Below, one piece after another: positions 20,480-32,461 of a DNA stretch of 64,000 bases. The notes below the pieces were generated by a model that was given only the letters and a program-made list of their open reading frames with translations, made no database searches and was not told where the DNA came from. This DNA is from Protopterus annectens. Lineage: Eukaryota; Chordata; Ceratodontiformes; Protopteridae. The position numbers and the translations under genes were made by a program. The stretch spans positions 627,322,233 to 627,386,232 of the forward strand of contig NC_056743.1 of NCBI RefSeq assembly GCF_019279795.1, given 5' to 3'. Every line of letters begins with the position of its first letter. Position 1 is the stretch's first letter.

Positions 20480-22170
20480 TCTGAGGATTAAGTCATTGTG
20501 TTTGTCTTTTGTTAGTTTGGGGCCTGTCTTCCCCTCCTTTCTGGGTAGTGGCTCCCCATTGGCGAGGTTTGTAAGGGCCTTGTGACTGACCTCTACCCCT
20601 TGGGCATCTGTATTTGCCCCTCTGTGGTCTGTCAGATGCTGGAAAGGACCCGTTTTTTGTTGGCCAATTTCTGTTGAAGCGAGGGGGTTGAACCTGTAAA
20701 AAAATTCTTGACCGCCTGCATAGATTTTGCCTTATCCTCCATTTTCTTTAAAACCTCTTCTGCTTTTACACCAAATAAAACATCCTGTTGTAAAGGTGCA
20801 TCCAGTAACTTTGCTTTAACATGATCTGGTAGGGTTTGTTCTTTTAACCAAGCATGCCTACGTACGACAGACCCAGTCACTGCTGCTCTACAGGAAGCTT
20901 CCAATGAATCAAATCCACATTGTAAAGTATGTTTGCCCACCTGTTCAGCTGCATGCAACAGATCCTGCATTTCCTTAAAATCAGGCTGCTCTGAATGTGT
21001 GCTCATTTTTTGTTTTAATTGAGACATCAGGAATTGTTGATATTTCAGCATGTGGAACTGGCAATTTAAGACTCTCATAGCTAGAATAGCTGAGGTGTAT
21101 ACCTTCTTTCCCCATCTATCTAGTGCTCTGGAATCCCTTTCAGAGGGTACAGGATTTTTAGCAATAGGGGCCTTAACCCCGGTGGGACCCTGGGAAATTG
21201 TTTCTGGGTCAGCAACAGGGCTTTTATATAGGAACTTGTCTGAGTCAGGGACTCTGTAGTATCTGTTTGGTTTGGCTGGAGCAGGAGGTAGAGAGTCTGG
21301 ATTAAGACTAGATTCTAAATAAACATCATCCACAATGTCTAACACAGGAGAGATTGTGAGCGGCCTGTGCTGGGTAAGGAAATGGAACTCTCGAGCCTTT
21401 TCTTAGAATCGGAGTAATCCTGGCCTTCCCAATGAAAATGTTCCCTCATGGTACGTAAAGTTTCCCCAAAGGAGTAGTCTTTTGGAGGAGATGCTGAGGG
21501 AATAGACTCTTCAGCATCAGAATTTTCATAAGGGGGGGGGGGGGGGAGAGTATTCCTGTTCCTCTGAGGTATCTGAAGAAATGGAAACCTGATCATAGGA
21601 AGCATAATCTTCCTCTTGTCTTGGCCTTTTACTGGAGACTTATGCACAGTCTTTTTTGTTTTTAATGGAGTTTTTAGCTTAGCATAAGATTTAATGGAGA
21701 GTGTAGTCAGTCTGAAGACACCTTCTGCAACCGAAGGCGTTTCTACTGCTCCTTCAGCTCTGGAGTCTGAAGGGTCTAAAGAAGAAGGCTGCGGCGGCCT
21801 AGTGCTCTCCGCTTGTGAATCAGAAGCAGTCTGTGGTTCTAAATCAGCGGTCATCAGGGGCTGCGTAGGCGCCTCACTGAAGACTGGAGAACCAGCGACA
21901 GGCCCAGCAGAGGCCTATGGTTTGGGTCTAGGCTGCCTGTCCTTATCCTTGCGTTTTTTATGCATGCCGGTAGTTTGTTGCTCTGACGTCATGGTATAAT
22001 TAAATTTCCTACCAAAGTAATGTTGGGCGAAATCAAGCCGACGTTTGGTAGTTCGTTTATTAAACCTAGCACAAAACCAACAACCAGGGAAGTCGTGGTC
22101 AGGGCCTAGGCAAGGAATACAATAAGAATGAAAGTCCTTATGAGGTATTTGCTTCCCACAAGAAATGCAA
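20480..22170 (-). pseudogene. gag: gag of A5, start codon lost
   Basis: The Gag finger is in 21915-22170 (CISCGKQIPHKD, CLGPDHDFPGC), but the 18 or so bases carrying the ATG and MSEKVN are deleted at about 22168, so no normal start exists. The Ser/Pro linker is in 21339-21854, with a G run at about 21534-21547. The core LREHFHWEGQDYSDSKKR is broken after this point. It continues in 20632-21345 (VLDIVDDVYLESS, YRVPDSDKFLYKSP, RALDRWGKKVYTSA, KLLDAPLQQDVLFGVKAEE). The basic C-terminal tail ends near RT. Confidence 0.75.
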
Positions 22171-22486
22171 TCGGACTGAGGCAAGAAAAGGTTCCCCAAT
22201 GGGGTACTCAGCTTTATTGAAGACTTCGGTCTGAATTTCGATTTGAAAATCTCAGGAGTTGGCCGACCGGCACTTGCAAAATGCTTCTGCTTCGGGCACC
22301 GCGCTGCAAGAAAGACTGAAGAAAATGGTGTCAGATACCTCATATACCCCTGGCGCACTGACGTCAGGGAAGAAACGACAGCAACAGATGCCGGACCAAG
22401 ACTTTGGAACTCTGGCCGACTGCGGGACCGCCTGACGGCAGGATAACCCAAGTGTGATGACTGCAGCAGTGTAACACTATGAACAT

Positions 22487-24430
22487 CGGAGAGATTAGGT
22501 AATTAGCCAGGCTGCCAGGTTCAGGGTTTGAAGCTAAGGGTGCAGAATCTGGCTCTCCTGCTGTGACAGCAGGGTAGGCGTCTGAGGCAGGTGCCATGAA
22601 GCCAGCAGTGACACACTGCGCAAGAAGGGCTACCAGTGTTGTCGTGGCCAGTCTGGTGCAATCGGTATCGTCCTTGGTTTGTCCCGTTTGATCTTTAGTA
22701 GCACTTTGGAGAGGCAGAGGGTGAAATGCATAAACTGATAAGATTTTTTCCAGCTGAAGGCAGAGCATCCACTTTCCAAGCTTGTTTGTGGGGAGTCCTT
22801 GTGCAGAATTTGTCCAAATGGTAGTTCTGGGAGAAGGCAAATAGGTCTATATCTGGGCTCCCCCATTTGTTTACTAACATGTTGAAAGTCTTGGGTTCCA
22901 GTTTCCACTCGTGTGGGTCCATGAGATTTCTGCTTAGTTCGTCACCCAGTGTATTTAGTTTTACTGGCAGGAATTGAGCCTGTACAAGCACTTGGTAGCT
23001 CAAGGCTATGTTCCACAGAGCCATGGCTTGTCTGCAGAGGGAGTAAGAATGGGTACCCCCTGTTTATGTACCACATAAGTGGTGTTGTCCATCTTTACCA
23101 TCAATTGTCCTGGAAGAATGTGGTCCTTGAAGGCTGTCAAAGCGTTCAGTACAGCTAACATTTCTTTTTGATTGATATGCAGGTGCATTTGACTTGGGTT
23201 TCATTTGCCCTGAATGCACTTCCCTACCAAGTGAGCCCCCCATGCATAGTCTGATGTGTCTGTTAGGGTTTGGGCGGCAGGGGGTATAGTGAATGGTAGT
23301 TCCTTGTTCTGGTGGCAGGCCACTGCCCACCAAAGGAACTCCAAGCGTAAGCAAGGTACGATAGGAATCATTGCTTCTAGATCCTGAGAATGTTGACACC
23401 ATAGGCTTTTTAGATACCAATGTAGTTTCCTCATATGCAGTCTTGCATATGGAATTAGTAGAATGCAGGAAGCCATGAACCCAAAGGCTTGCAGTATTTG
23501 CCCTCCAGATAGCAGGGTCTTTGTGGCCATTAGTTTGAAGTAAGTTGTCAAATGAATTTGTTTCTCTGGCGTGAGGAAAGCCATCTGGGAAGTTGTGTTT
23601 AAGCTTGCTCCCAGGAATATAATTTGTTGACAGGGTAACAGATGCAATTTCTTTTCGTTTATGATGTACCACAGACAAGTTAGCACCTTTTGTACAAATG
23701 CCAGATGATTCAAAAGTATGTCCTGGCTTTCTGCCTGAATTAGACAGACAATCGTCCAAGTATGGGCATATTTGAATATTTCTTTGCCTGCAAAATACAA
23801 TGACTGGAGCTAGGTACTTTGGCTTATCTACTGCGCCCAGGGTATTCACAAAGGGCAGCGCAGAGAACTGGAAGTGCATGTAGCCTGCTTTGAAGCGTAG
23901 GTATCTTCTGCAAGACTCCCTGATTGGGATGTGCAGGTAGGCTTTCCTTTAAATCCAGTGTTGCTAACCAGGCATCCTTGCCTAGCATAGGAAGCAACTG
24001 ATGAAGATTTAGCATCTAGAATTTTGGAATCACCAAAAAGGTGTTCAAGATAGAAAGGTCCAGGATAAGACGCCACGAATTGTCTTTTCTGGGTACCAGG
24101 AAAAGTCGAGTAGAAACCTTGTCCCTTTTCCTCTTCTGGTAGAGTAAGAGTAGCCTTTATGCTTGAGAGAGACTACTTCCTTCTGGGCCTCTGCCCACTG
24201 ATTTGGGGGTAGATCTGGCCAACAGTTTGGGTTGGTAATGTGTGGAAGTGAAATCTGTATCCTTGGGAAACTATTTAAAATCCATTTGCCCTGGGTAATG
24301 AGTTCCCAGTTTTTGGCCTGCAGAGCAATCTTTCCCCCTAAAGGAGCAGTCAGTTGAGAAGTGTTTGGAAGTTTTAAAGTTAAGTCATTGAGACAGCTTA
24401 CCATAGGGGGAGTCTTACTACTCCCCGATT
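22487..24430 (-). pseudogene. pol: RT-RNase H-MT of A4 (and start of its YR)
   Basis: RT pieces: PLGGKIALQAKNW (24045-24449), a damaged motif A (TLDLKESLPAHP, 23824-24015), FQFSALPF with a gap in motif B, then ICPYLDDCLSN in 23064-23879 and its alternative frame 23201-23800. RNase H pieces: LTDTSDYAWGA, HINQKEMLAV (23006-23188), VKMDNTTYVV, NTLGDELSRN (22695-23024; the last Asp is in GDE). The tail DIDLFAFSQN and CAFPLCL-like sequence is in 22630-22908. I count at least seven frame changes, which makes this the most decayed RT of family A here, in keeping with its outer, older position. Confidence 0.7.
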
Positions 24431-25450
24431 TGGAAGTGAGAGACCCCACTGCTTAGTCCTGTGCATACCCTGAGACTGAAGCCTGGGTGTTCTGCTGGTT
24501 CTGGGTTTGGACAGAGAAGGCCTGGAAGATGCAGGAAAGGACCAATTCTTAGAGGGCCAATGCCTACTAAATCTTGGAGGCTGTACTTGTAGGAAATCTT
24601 TAACAGATTGCATAGAGTTAGCTTTTTCCTCTATCTTTTTAAGAACTACTTCTGCTTTGTTGCCAAACAGGCGGTCCTGATTTAAGGAAGCATCCAGCAA
24701 TTTAGCTTTAACATGATCTGGCAAAGATTGCTCCTTAAGCCAAGCATGCCTTCCAAGTACAGACCCAGTGACAGCAGCCCTGCAAGATGTCTATAGTGAA
24801 TCAAAACCACATTGCAAAGTATGTTTTCCAACCTGTTCAGCAGAATGCATTAAATCCTGTAAATCCTTATTTTCAGCACAGTCAGGAATCATTTTCTGTT
24901 TAAGCAATCCAATAATATGTTGCTGATACTTTAACATATGAAACTGACAGTTTAAGGCCCTAATGGCCAAGGTTGCAGAACTGTATGCCTTCTTACCCCA
25001 TCTATCCAGCACCCTGGAGTCTATCAGGAGGAGTAGGATTTTTGGCAGTAGTAGCCTTAATTCCCTTGGGTCCCTGTGAAATGGTCTCAGGATCCACAGT
25101 AGGATTTTTAAAAAGGAACTTGTGAGAGTCAGGAACCCTGTAATATCCATCAGGTTTTCTGGGAGCAGGAGGTAAAGAATCAGGGACCAAGCTAGATTCT
25201 GAAAAGGCATCATCAACAATGTCTAGTACAGGAGGGATAGCGAAAGGCCTGTGTTGAGGCAGGAGTAAGAAATCCCTAAGCCTCTTTTTAGCATCAGAGT
25301 AATCCTGGATTTCCCAGCGAAAATGCTCCCCAAGAGTATGCAAGGTTTCACCAAAAGAGAAATCCTGTGGGGGGAAGCAGAGGGAATAGAGTCCTCTGCA
25401 TCAGAATCCTCATGGGTAGAGGAGGGTAAATCCCGGTCATCAGAGGAAAA
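24400..25450 (-). pseudogene. gag: gag of A4, C-terminal part
   Basis: Gag core and tail: LREHFRWEIQDYSDAKKRLRDF, PFAIPPVLDIVDDAFSESS and YRVPDSHKFLFKNP (25002-25343), then a frame change to KKAYSSATLAIRALNCQF (24791-25219), then KAKLLDASLNQDRLFGNKAEVVLKK (24398-24724) and the ARG/SER tail. It is interrupted at about 25450 by B2 in the acidic stretch before LREHF; the N-terminal part is at 31798-32461. Confidence 0.75.
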
Positions 25451-25840
25451 TAGAAGTTATGTTCTTACCATAACGTTCCATGTTAGTTGTCTTCTCGCCT
25501 TCTTCTTGCTGGATGGGTTCAGAGCAGACCTCGGCTCCGACTCGGCCACTCTAAAAGCTCGAGAGTTGGTTCCACCGGCTCGAGGCTCCCCTTATATCCC
25601 ACAATGCTAGGCGTGAGTTACCTCAGATCTCGTTTGTAAGCTAACCCCAGCTTATAATAGTATCAGAAGAGCTATAAACAAAGTCCACCTCTAAAACCAG
25701 GGAGAAAGAAGGGTAACCTATTATCCTCATCCAGGAAATTTGCACAACAGCATATGCCTAATAAAAGAGGTGGTAGAAAGAGAGGTCACAATCAAAAACT
25801 CCTCTAGGTCTGTCCAGGCCAGGGGGAAGGAGGGTGGGAC

Positions 25841-25944
25841 GCAAGAAGAAGGCGAGAAGAAGACAACTAACATGGAACGTTATGGTAAGAACATAACTTC
25901 TATATGTTAAGTTGTCTATCTCGCCTTCATTCTTGCTGGATGGG
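25841..25944. repeat. ICR of B2
   Basis: Complement of the right end up to AACTT at about 25901, joined through a few bases to the left-end sequence ATGTTAAGTTGTCTATCTCG, which matches the real left end at 31797. Confidence 0.8.
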
Positions 25945-25975
25945 ACCGCGTCCCTAGCACCTTGTCCCGGGTGGC

Positions 25976-27026
25976 CTAACAGAACAGACTCTTGAGAACA
26001 GTGGAACCAAAGTTAGCTCTATGCCTAGAAGCTAAATCCAACTTATAATGAGAAATGAAAGTGTGAGGAGTAGCCCAAGTAGCCGCTGCACAAATGGTGT
26101 CAATAGGCAGTCTGTCTTGGAAGGCTAAAGAAGTAGCCAAAGCTCTGGTAGAATGAGCCTTAGGTTTGTTAGGCAGCTTTTGGTGTCTAATTTCATAAAC
26201 AAGGGAAATCAGAGATGTTAGCCATCTAGATAATGATACCTTTGAAACTGAAAGTCCCTTTCTGCCTTCTGCATAGGAGACAAACAGCTGGTCAGATTTT
26301 CTGAATTGTTTTGTTCTATCCAAATAGTACCTCAACTGACGATGAACATCTAGCCAGTGTAATTTTGTTCAGACCTATTGGAATATTCTGGAAAAAGACA
26401 GGGAGGTCAATGCTTTGATTTAGGTTTGACGTCGAGACTACCTTAGGCAAAAAGGACGGGTTGGTTCGTAAGGATACCCTGTCCTTATGGAACAATAGAT
26501 AAGGAGGTCGACAGCTGAGTGCATGAAGTTCTGAAACTCTTCTAGCTGAAGTAATAGCTACCAGAAAGAGAGTCTTCCATGATAGCAATTTTAAAGAACA
26601 GGAGGCTGCAGGTTCGAAAGGGGGAAGAATCAAAGAAGTAAGAACTAAATTTAGATCCCAAGGAGAAGGAGGATTTCTTATAGGAGGTCTGAGAAGAAAA
26701 ACTCCTTTCAAAAAGGCCTTGCAAAGCTTGTGGGACATTAAGGCAGATTCAGAAATACCCACATGAAAGTTAGAAATAGCTGCCAATTGAACTTTAAGAG
26801 TAGAAGGAGATGAACCTGCATGGAAGAGTTCAGCTAGAAAATCAAGGACTATTTGGATGGAAGCAGTGAAAGGATCTATGTCCCTTCCTTGAGCCCAATA
26901 TGTGAAACGTTTCCACTTACTCAAATAAATCTTCCGAGTGGAAGATTTATGGGAAGCTATCAAAATATCTCGAACGGAGTGAGATAATTGAGGAAGCCTG
27001 GCTAAGGTTGGAACTGGAGGAACCAA
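25976..27026 (-). pseudogene. tyrosine recombinase of B2, one frameshift
   Basis: The best family B YR. Frame 26316-27026 starts upstream of LPQLSHSVRDILIASHKSS and contains KIYLSKWKRFTYWAQGRD, LPPFEPAASCSLKLLSWK, AITSARRVSELHAL (box I with the catalytic Arg) and FLPKVVSTSNLNQSIDLP. A single shift near 26340-26380 leads to 25976-26335 with YYLDRTKQFRKSDQLFVSY, KAHSTRALATS (box II) and ATPHTFISHYKLD (nucleophile Tyr). It ends LKSLFC just before the ICR. All four recognisable catalytic positions are kept, so inactivation may be recent. Its N-terminus overlaps the RT tail by about 25 nt only, much less than in family A. Confidence 0.85.
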
Positions 27027-28870
27027 GCAGTGAGGTTCAGAGGGAGGAGCGATGAAACTGACCCGACTGATGGATCAAAAGATCTGGAACCAGGTCCAGA
27101 AGCCAAGGTCGCTTCAATAGAAATTGATGTAGAAAGGGGAACCACACCTGTCGAGGCCAGTAAGGAGCAATGAGGATCAACGAGGCCTTCTGAGCGATAG
27201 CTTTCTGTATCACTTGAGAGATTAGTGGGAAGGGAGGAAATGCATACAGAAGTCCCCGGGGCCAAACTTGGACTAGAGCGTCTCTGCTGGGTTGGCCTGG
27301 TAAAGGGAATAGAGTGAAATAATCTCTGCACTTGCTGTTTTGGGGAGTAGCAAAAAGATCGCAGCAAGGCTGACCCCACTTGAGAAAAATTTCTCTCACA
27401 ACAGAGTCTTTCAGAGACCACTCGTGAGGCATGAGGATAGCTCTGCTCAACTTGTCCGCGATTTGATTGGACTTCCCGGGGATGTGCGTTGCTATCAGAA
27501 ATCGCCCATTGCCACAATCTGAGTGCTTCTCGACACAGGGGGTAGGACCTGGTTCCGCCTTGTTTGTTGATGTACCACACTACAGACATATTGTCTGTCT
27601 GGATTGCAATCGTTCCCAAGGGAAGAGAGTCTTGAAGGGCTTGCAACGCTAAAAGCACTGCTCTCATCTCCAGAACATTTATGTGCAAGTGGCATTCATC
27701 TGGTTGCCATGTACCGTGGACTGTCCTGCCCTGACAATGCCCCCCCCCACCCGATCAGGGAGGCGTCCGTTGTCAGAGTAGCAACCGGAGGGGGAGGAAC
27801 AAAGGGTCTTCCCAACAAGAGCTGAGGGGAAGACATCCACCACATGAGATGATTTCTGCACGCCTGCGTGATCATAATGGTGTGGGACATTGGAAGTTGC
27901 TGGTATGACCATTGTGTAAAGAGCATCCATTGAAGGATTCGCATGTGGAATCTGGCTAATGGAAGCAGAGGTATGGCCGCCATAATTCCCAACACTTTCA
28001 GAACTAACCTGGCTTTGATTCTGTTGTTGTTGAAAAGGAGTGAGACCAGTTTGTGTATGTCTGTTATTCTCTGATCTGTTAGTCTCGCAGACATGTCTAC
28101 TGTGTCTAGATTTGCGCCTATGAAGGTAATAGTACGACAAGGCGACAAAACAGACTTTTCGCAATTTATTGAAATGCCTAACTTTTGACAAATGCGAAAA
28201 GTGTAATCCCTGGCCATCAGAAGGAGATGCTTGGTGGGAGCTGTGAGGAGCCAGTCGTCCAAATATGGAAACACCTGGAATCCTTGTCGTCTCAGGTGAG
28301 AAGCTACCACTGCCATGCATTTGGTAAACACCGGGGCAGTGGTGAGACCAAAGGGCAGGGCCCTGAATTGAAAATGACTGGTTCCCAGCCTGAAGCGGAG
28401 GAATCTTCTGGAGCGTCTGTTCATTTTATGTGATAGTACGCATCCTGAAGGTCTATAGAGCACATCCAGTTTCCTTTTCCCAATAGGGGAAGGATGGACT
28501 GCAGCGTGACCATCCGAAATCTTGTTTTCTTGACTGATCTGTTCAAGATACTGAGATCCAAAATTGGTCTCCAGTCCCCTGTTTTCTTTGGAACTAAAAA
28601 GAACCTTGAGTAGATTCCGGATCCTTGCTGGTCTGCTGGAACTGGCTGAATTGCTCTTTTCGCAAGCAGCTTTGAAATTTCCAAAACCGCTAGATCCCTT
28701 TGAGCGGGTGGAACATCTGGAAGGGATTTTTTTGATTGGTTTGGAATGCGAAGAAAGGGAATAGAATAGCCTTCGGAAATGACGGACTGTACCCATTTGT
28801 CTTGAGTCAGGGATAGCCAGGCTTCTGGGTACAGTGACAATCTTCCCCCGACTGCCTCCGAAGGTGGGCA
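27002..28870 (-). pseudogene. pol: RT-RNase H-MT of B2
   Basis: The RT N-terminus is in 28421-29062: AVGGRLSLYPEAW, FFLVPKKTGDWRPILDLS, CSIDLQDAYYHIK (motif A). After a shift near 28425 the frame 27696-28796 gives RALPFGLTTAP (motif B, missing the usual Arg-Val) and FPYLDDWLLT at residues 178-181 of that frame. RNase H starts LTTDASLIGWGG and breaks at the C run near 27745. It continues with HINVLEMRAVLLAL, IQTDNMSVVWYIN (27002-27688) and then MSRAILMPHEW. The tail CDLFATPQNSKCRDYF, LLYAFPPFPLISQVI and LIAPYWPRQVWFPFL (27037-27450) is the methyltransferase-like region. Confidence 0.8.
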
Positions 28871-31308
28871 GTCGGGCAACACCTCAGGGATGCTGAAAGG
28901 GCTTATCAGAGAAGGCTTCTCGATTGCCCTGGTTCTGCGGAGCCCCCCTGCCTCGAGGGCGACGTCTACCATTGTTATTCCCGCCTCTGCCTCTGGCGGG
29001 GAACCGACTCTGTGCGTCAGGCGAAGTCCCTCGAGATTATTTACGGAACCACATTTTCCCACTTTTCTGGCAACACCTCAGGGATGCTGAAAGGGCTTAT
29101 CAGAGAAGGCTTCTCGATTGCCCTGGTTCTGCTGAGCCCCCCTGCCTCGAGGGCGACGTCTACCATTGTTATTCCCGCCTCTGCCTCTGGCGGGGAACCG
29201 ACTCTGTGCGTCAGGCGAAGTCCCTTGAGATTGTTTACGGAACCACATTTTCCCACTTTCATGGCCTTTGGGGTAAGGCCTAGAAGGAGTAGAAAAACGG
29301 ACTCCGACGGCAGAAAGAGTCTTGCCATCAGTCTCGCACCTAGTCAAGGTTTCTTTCACTTGAGGACCAAAGTGAGATGATCCATCGAACGGGGAATTAG
29401 TGAAAGACGTTTTGAAGGGGTCCGCAAAATTGCATAGCCGCATCCAGGCATGCCTACGTAAGGCCACACCTGTCCTTGCGGCCCTGCTCGCTCCATCAGC
29501 CGCATAAGAAAGGAGGCGCATGGAGGAGTTGGCTATGGAGTTCAGGGTAGCCAGCTGAGTGTTCATCTTATCTTGAAAACCCGCAGCTGTAGGGTCCTTT
29601 AACATGTCACTCGCTTCTTTGATCAAGTCCCTTTGAAGACGAGTAAAATGGCACAGGTAGTTCAGCGAACGCATAGCAAATGTCGCTGACGAGAACATCC
29701 GCTTCCCGTACCTGTCCATGGACCTAGATTCCTTGTTAGGTGGATGGACAGGTACTGAAGGATCAGCTAGTTCCTTCTTAGTGGCAGCAGCAACCACCAT
29801 AGCATCCACAGAAACTCCTTTCGTCAAGAACTGTTTGTCTGCTGGTGCCGTTATGAATTTTGAGGGTCTCCTGGGAGTGGGGTCCACTGAATCAGGAGCC
29901 GTCCATGCCTTTAGCTACCACCTGCATGAGGGGGTCAAGGAGAGACACCCAGGAGGTGGAAGGACGAGAGCCAAATGCCTCAAGGTACACAGATTCATCC
30001 TCCGAAGGGTTGAGGGCTGGCCAATTTCCCCTCTGTTTGAGGATTTCTAGAATGTCTGCAAAAGAGACATCTTCAGAAGGGGAACGGGGAACCCTCGAAT
30101 CCTCTAAATCTGTGTCAGATGTGATGGACTCAGGTGAGTCAATGTGTTTCCTCTTACACTTCCTCTTCCGAGGGGCTCTTCTGCCAAATCAGGAGAGGCC
30201 TCGAAGAGGATGAGATCCCACAGGGGTTCCTGAGGAGCTGGCTCTCTGCGGTCCGGGATGAGGGAGTGAGTCGACTTGACCTGAGGCACCGTGAGGAGGG
30301 CGGACGGAGCCGACTGTGGAGTAGAGCCAGGCTCTAACACACTCCGCATGACCTCGAACGCACCCCTGTCAGGCAGAGCCAGAGGTCCCGCCCGAGCTGA
30401 GAACCTCCCTCGGCACTGACAGTGATGGCTCCGAGGCGATGTCGGAGCCGAACTCACCAGCGCCGAGCTCCGAGAGGAAGAGCGGGTCGGACAAGGGTCC
30501 GATGCCACTCACCCCCTCGGAGCTGACGAGGGAAGTCCGGCGCCGAGATTCTTCGAAAGAAGAAATCTGAACCGACGACAGAGCCGAAGACATCTGTATC
30601 GGCTCCGACGCTACCACAGTCTCGGTTCTGAAACGCCCCGGCTCCGAGCTCAACGGAGTCGGAGGAGGAACATATTGATGGACAGGGGCAGGCATCGACT
30701 GATGAGTCGGGCTCTGAAGCATTTGGGCCAGTGCCTCGGACTTAAGAAGTCGACTCACTACCCTCTGAAGGTCATGATCAGACAGCCTCGATGACCTAGA
30801 GGAGTGAGATTTATGGCTCCGTTCAGACAGCAAAGGAGATGCTGGAGCCGAATGAACGGAGCCAAGGGATGGTGACCTAGATCTCTTCCTAGATGTCGGC
30901 TCCGAAGGTCTGGTCGGAGCCGACAAGGGGATTTCTAATACCTTGGCTCCAGCCGGAGCCGAGGGAACCACAGAAGCTGTAGACTCATCGGCTCCAGCCG
31001 GAGCCGATGCAGACGTAGGTTTAGTAGCCTTAGGTCTCGGCTCAGTAGCTGGAGCCGAGGACCTAGAAGCCTTGGAGGGCTTCCCAGAGACAGAAAGGGA
31101 ATCCTCAGGCTTAAGTAGACCCCTTAGGATCAATTTGTTCTTTCTTTCCTGCAGGACCCTGGGACTGAAGCCGTGGCATACAGCACAGGAGTCCTGCAGG
31201 TGCTAAGGCCCCAGGCAGTAGACACAAGAAGTGTGACCGTCTGTCAGACATTTTCTGACAGCACGCATCACACTTCTTGAAGCCTGAGACCTTTGTGTCT
31301 TTAGACAT
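28871..31308 (-). pseudogene. gag: gag of B2
   Basis: ATG at 31306-31308, then MSKDTKVSGFKKCDACCQKMS; a shift and a stop follow within the finger. A long Ser/Pro/Glu-rich stretch is open at 30369-31133 (254 codons, many SEP/SAPAGA units from TCGGAGCC repeats). A frame change leads to 29078-29887 (269 codons). That frame holds the core FLTKGVSVDAMVVAAATKKE, MDRYGKRMFSSATFAMRSL, LRRHAWMRLCNFADPFKTS and FDGSSHFGPQVKETL, and a Gly/Arg-rich nucleic-acid-binding tail. The end of the gene is disturbed by the 194-bp duplication. Confidence 0.75.
28877..29264. repeat. 194-bp tandem duplication in B2 gag
   Basis: 28877-29070 is repeated at 29071-29264 with only a handful of differences (for example CTGCGGAGC against CTGCTGAGC). 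The unit covers the Gly/Arg-rich tail of gag. A length of 194 is not a multiple of three, so the downstream copy is out of frame. Confidence 0.9.
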
Positions 31309-31797
31309 CTTAGAACAAGAAAGCGTAACCACACACACAGTCAGACACACTGATTACACTTTATCTTATTTTTTTAAACTCCAAATAAAACAACTATCAA
31401 AAGGTTTTAATTAAGAGAAGCAACACACACACACCACTAGGGAATGGAGGAAAGGCCTGAAGGCCCGAGGGAGAACTTAAGTTCTTGTGGGAAAAATGGG
31501 ATTTTATGAAAAAAAGGGTTAGAATTCCACTAAACTAAGGGAAAATGTAGTTAAAATTAAAAATAAAGGGGTTTAAGTATCCTAACTTTACTGACAGTTT
31601 ACTTACCAAGAAGCCGGTAGAAAACCAACACCTCGATCGCTGTAGCGGCAAACGAGATCTGGGGTAACTCACGCCTAGCATTGTGGGATATAAGGGGAGC
31701 CTCGAGCCGGTGGAACCAACTCTCGAGCTTTTAGAGTGGCAGAGGTCGGCTCCGAACCCATCCAGCAAGAATGAAGGCGAGATAGACAACTTAACAT
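31309..31797 (-). other. 5' leader and left ITR of B2
   Basis: Non-coding. 31309-31600 is A/T rich without features I can name; 31640-31797 is the left ITR (blocks TCGAGCC, TCGGCTCCGAACCCATCCAGCAAG) matching the right ITR at 25480-25640 in inverted orientation. Confidence 0.6.
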
Positions 31798-32461
31798 CAG
31801 AAATTTCAGAATCCTGGTCAGAAGTATCATAAGTAAATTCAGTCCTAGGTCTCAGAGAAGGAAGGTTGGCTTCCCCTGATTAAAGTAATGTCTTCAGCCA
31901 TTCTTATTTGTTTTTTAGGCATAGAGGCCTGACCATGCGGTCTGGGTGTCTGTTTTCTAGGCATGGTTCGAGTTTTAGGCCTTGAAGAAGAAGATGGCAT
32001 TGGTTTAATGTTCAAGTCAGTAGGCCTGAATACACCTTCAGAAGCCAGTGCCTGCACAGCGGCTCTGGACCCATCCAAGGCAGAGACATCTGCATCTCAC
32101 GGCATACTGGACTCCAAATAGGTCTCAGTAGAGGCCTGCGAATCTGAAGTAGCAGGTATCAGGTGCTGCGAACTGGCGACTGGCTTAGGAAAAGCATAGT
32201 CTGCAGCTTTGGACCTAGGCGGCCTGTCTGTTTGCCTTTTTTCGGAATGTGGGTAGTCGGATGGCTTACCAAAGACATATCTGGATAATTGAACTGAGTA
32301 TCAAAATGCTTAGAAGCGTAAATATACCGGACAGTTCATTGCTTAAATTAGGCACAAAACCGACAGAGGTACGTTGTGGTCAGGGCCTAGACAAGTAATA
32401 CAGTACGAATGAAAATCTTTATGAGGTATTTGCTTTCCACAAGAAATACGATTACTGACAT
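31798..32461 (-). pseudogene. gag: gag of A4, N-terminal part
   Basis: ATG at 32459-32461. The finger region (about 32340-32450) still shows Cys/His spacing in pieces but several frames are needed. The linker is in 31845-32078 (SEGVFRPTDLNIKPMP, KKQIRMAEDITLIRGSQP), matching A6 and A9. It stops at B2. Confidence 0.65.

Larger units (their letters stand above)
17084..22486 (-). mobile_element. DIRS element A5, full length, inside A4
   Basis: Complete family A copy, 5,403 nt, subtype II. Right end GTACAGTTTTGTACCC at 17084; right ITR to about 17320; ICR; YR; RT-RH-MT; gag; left ITR with TGACGTCA at 22359-22366; left end at 22486 (minus strand ATGTTCATAGTG). The A4 gene reads through its empty site. 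All genes are damaged: box I of YR deleted, a small inversion in RT, and the gag start lost. Confidence 0.9.
22487..25450 (-). mobile_element. DIRS element A4, middle segment
   Basis: Continuation of A4 between the insertions of A5 (ends 22486) and B2 (starts about 25451). It carries the N-terminal end of YR, RT-RH-MT and the C-terminal two thirds of gag. Confidence 0.85.
25451..31797 (-). mobile_element. DIRS element B2, full length, inside A4 gag
   Basis: Complete family B copy of about 6.34 kb, minus orientation. The right end AAGTTATGTTCTTACCATAA starts at 25454 (target joint uncertain by 3 nt). Then come the right ITR to about 25640, ICR 25841-25944, YR, RT-RH-MT, gag, leader, and the left end at 31797 (minus strand ATGTTAAGTTGTC). 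It is better preserved than B1. The surrounding A4 gag lines up across the gap with the same acidic region of A6. Confidence 0.85.

Noticed and set aside
29012..29380. A novel repetitive protein on the plus strand with repeats SPPASRATSTIVIPASASGG
   Set aside because: It is the antisense reading of the 194-bp duplication in the Gly/Arg-rich gag tail of B2.
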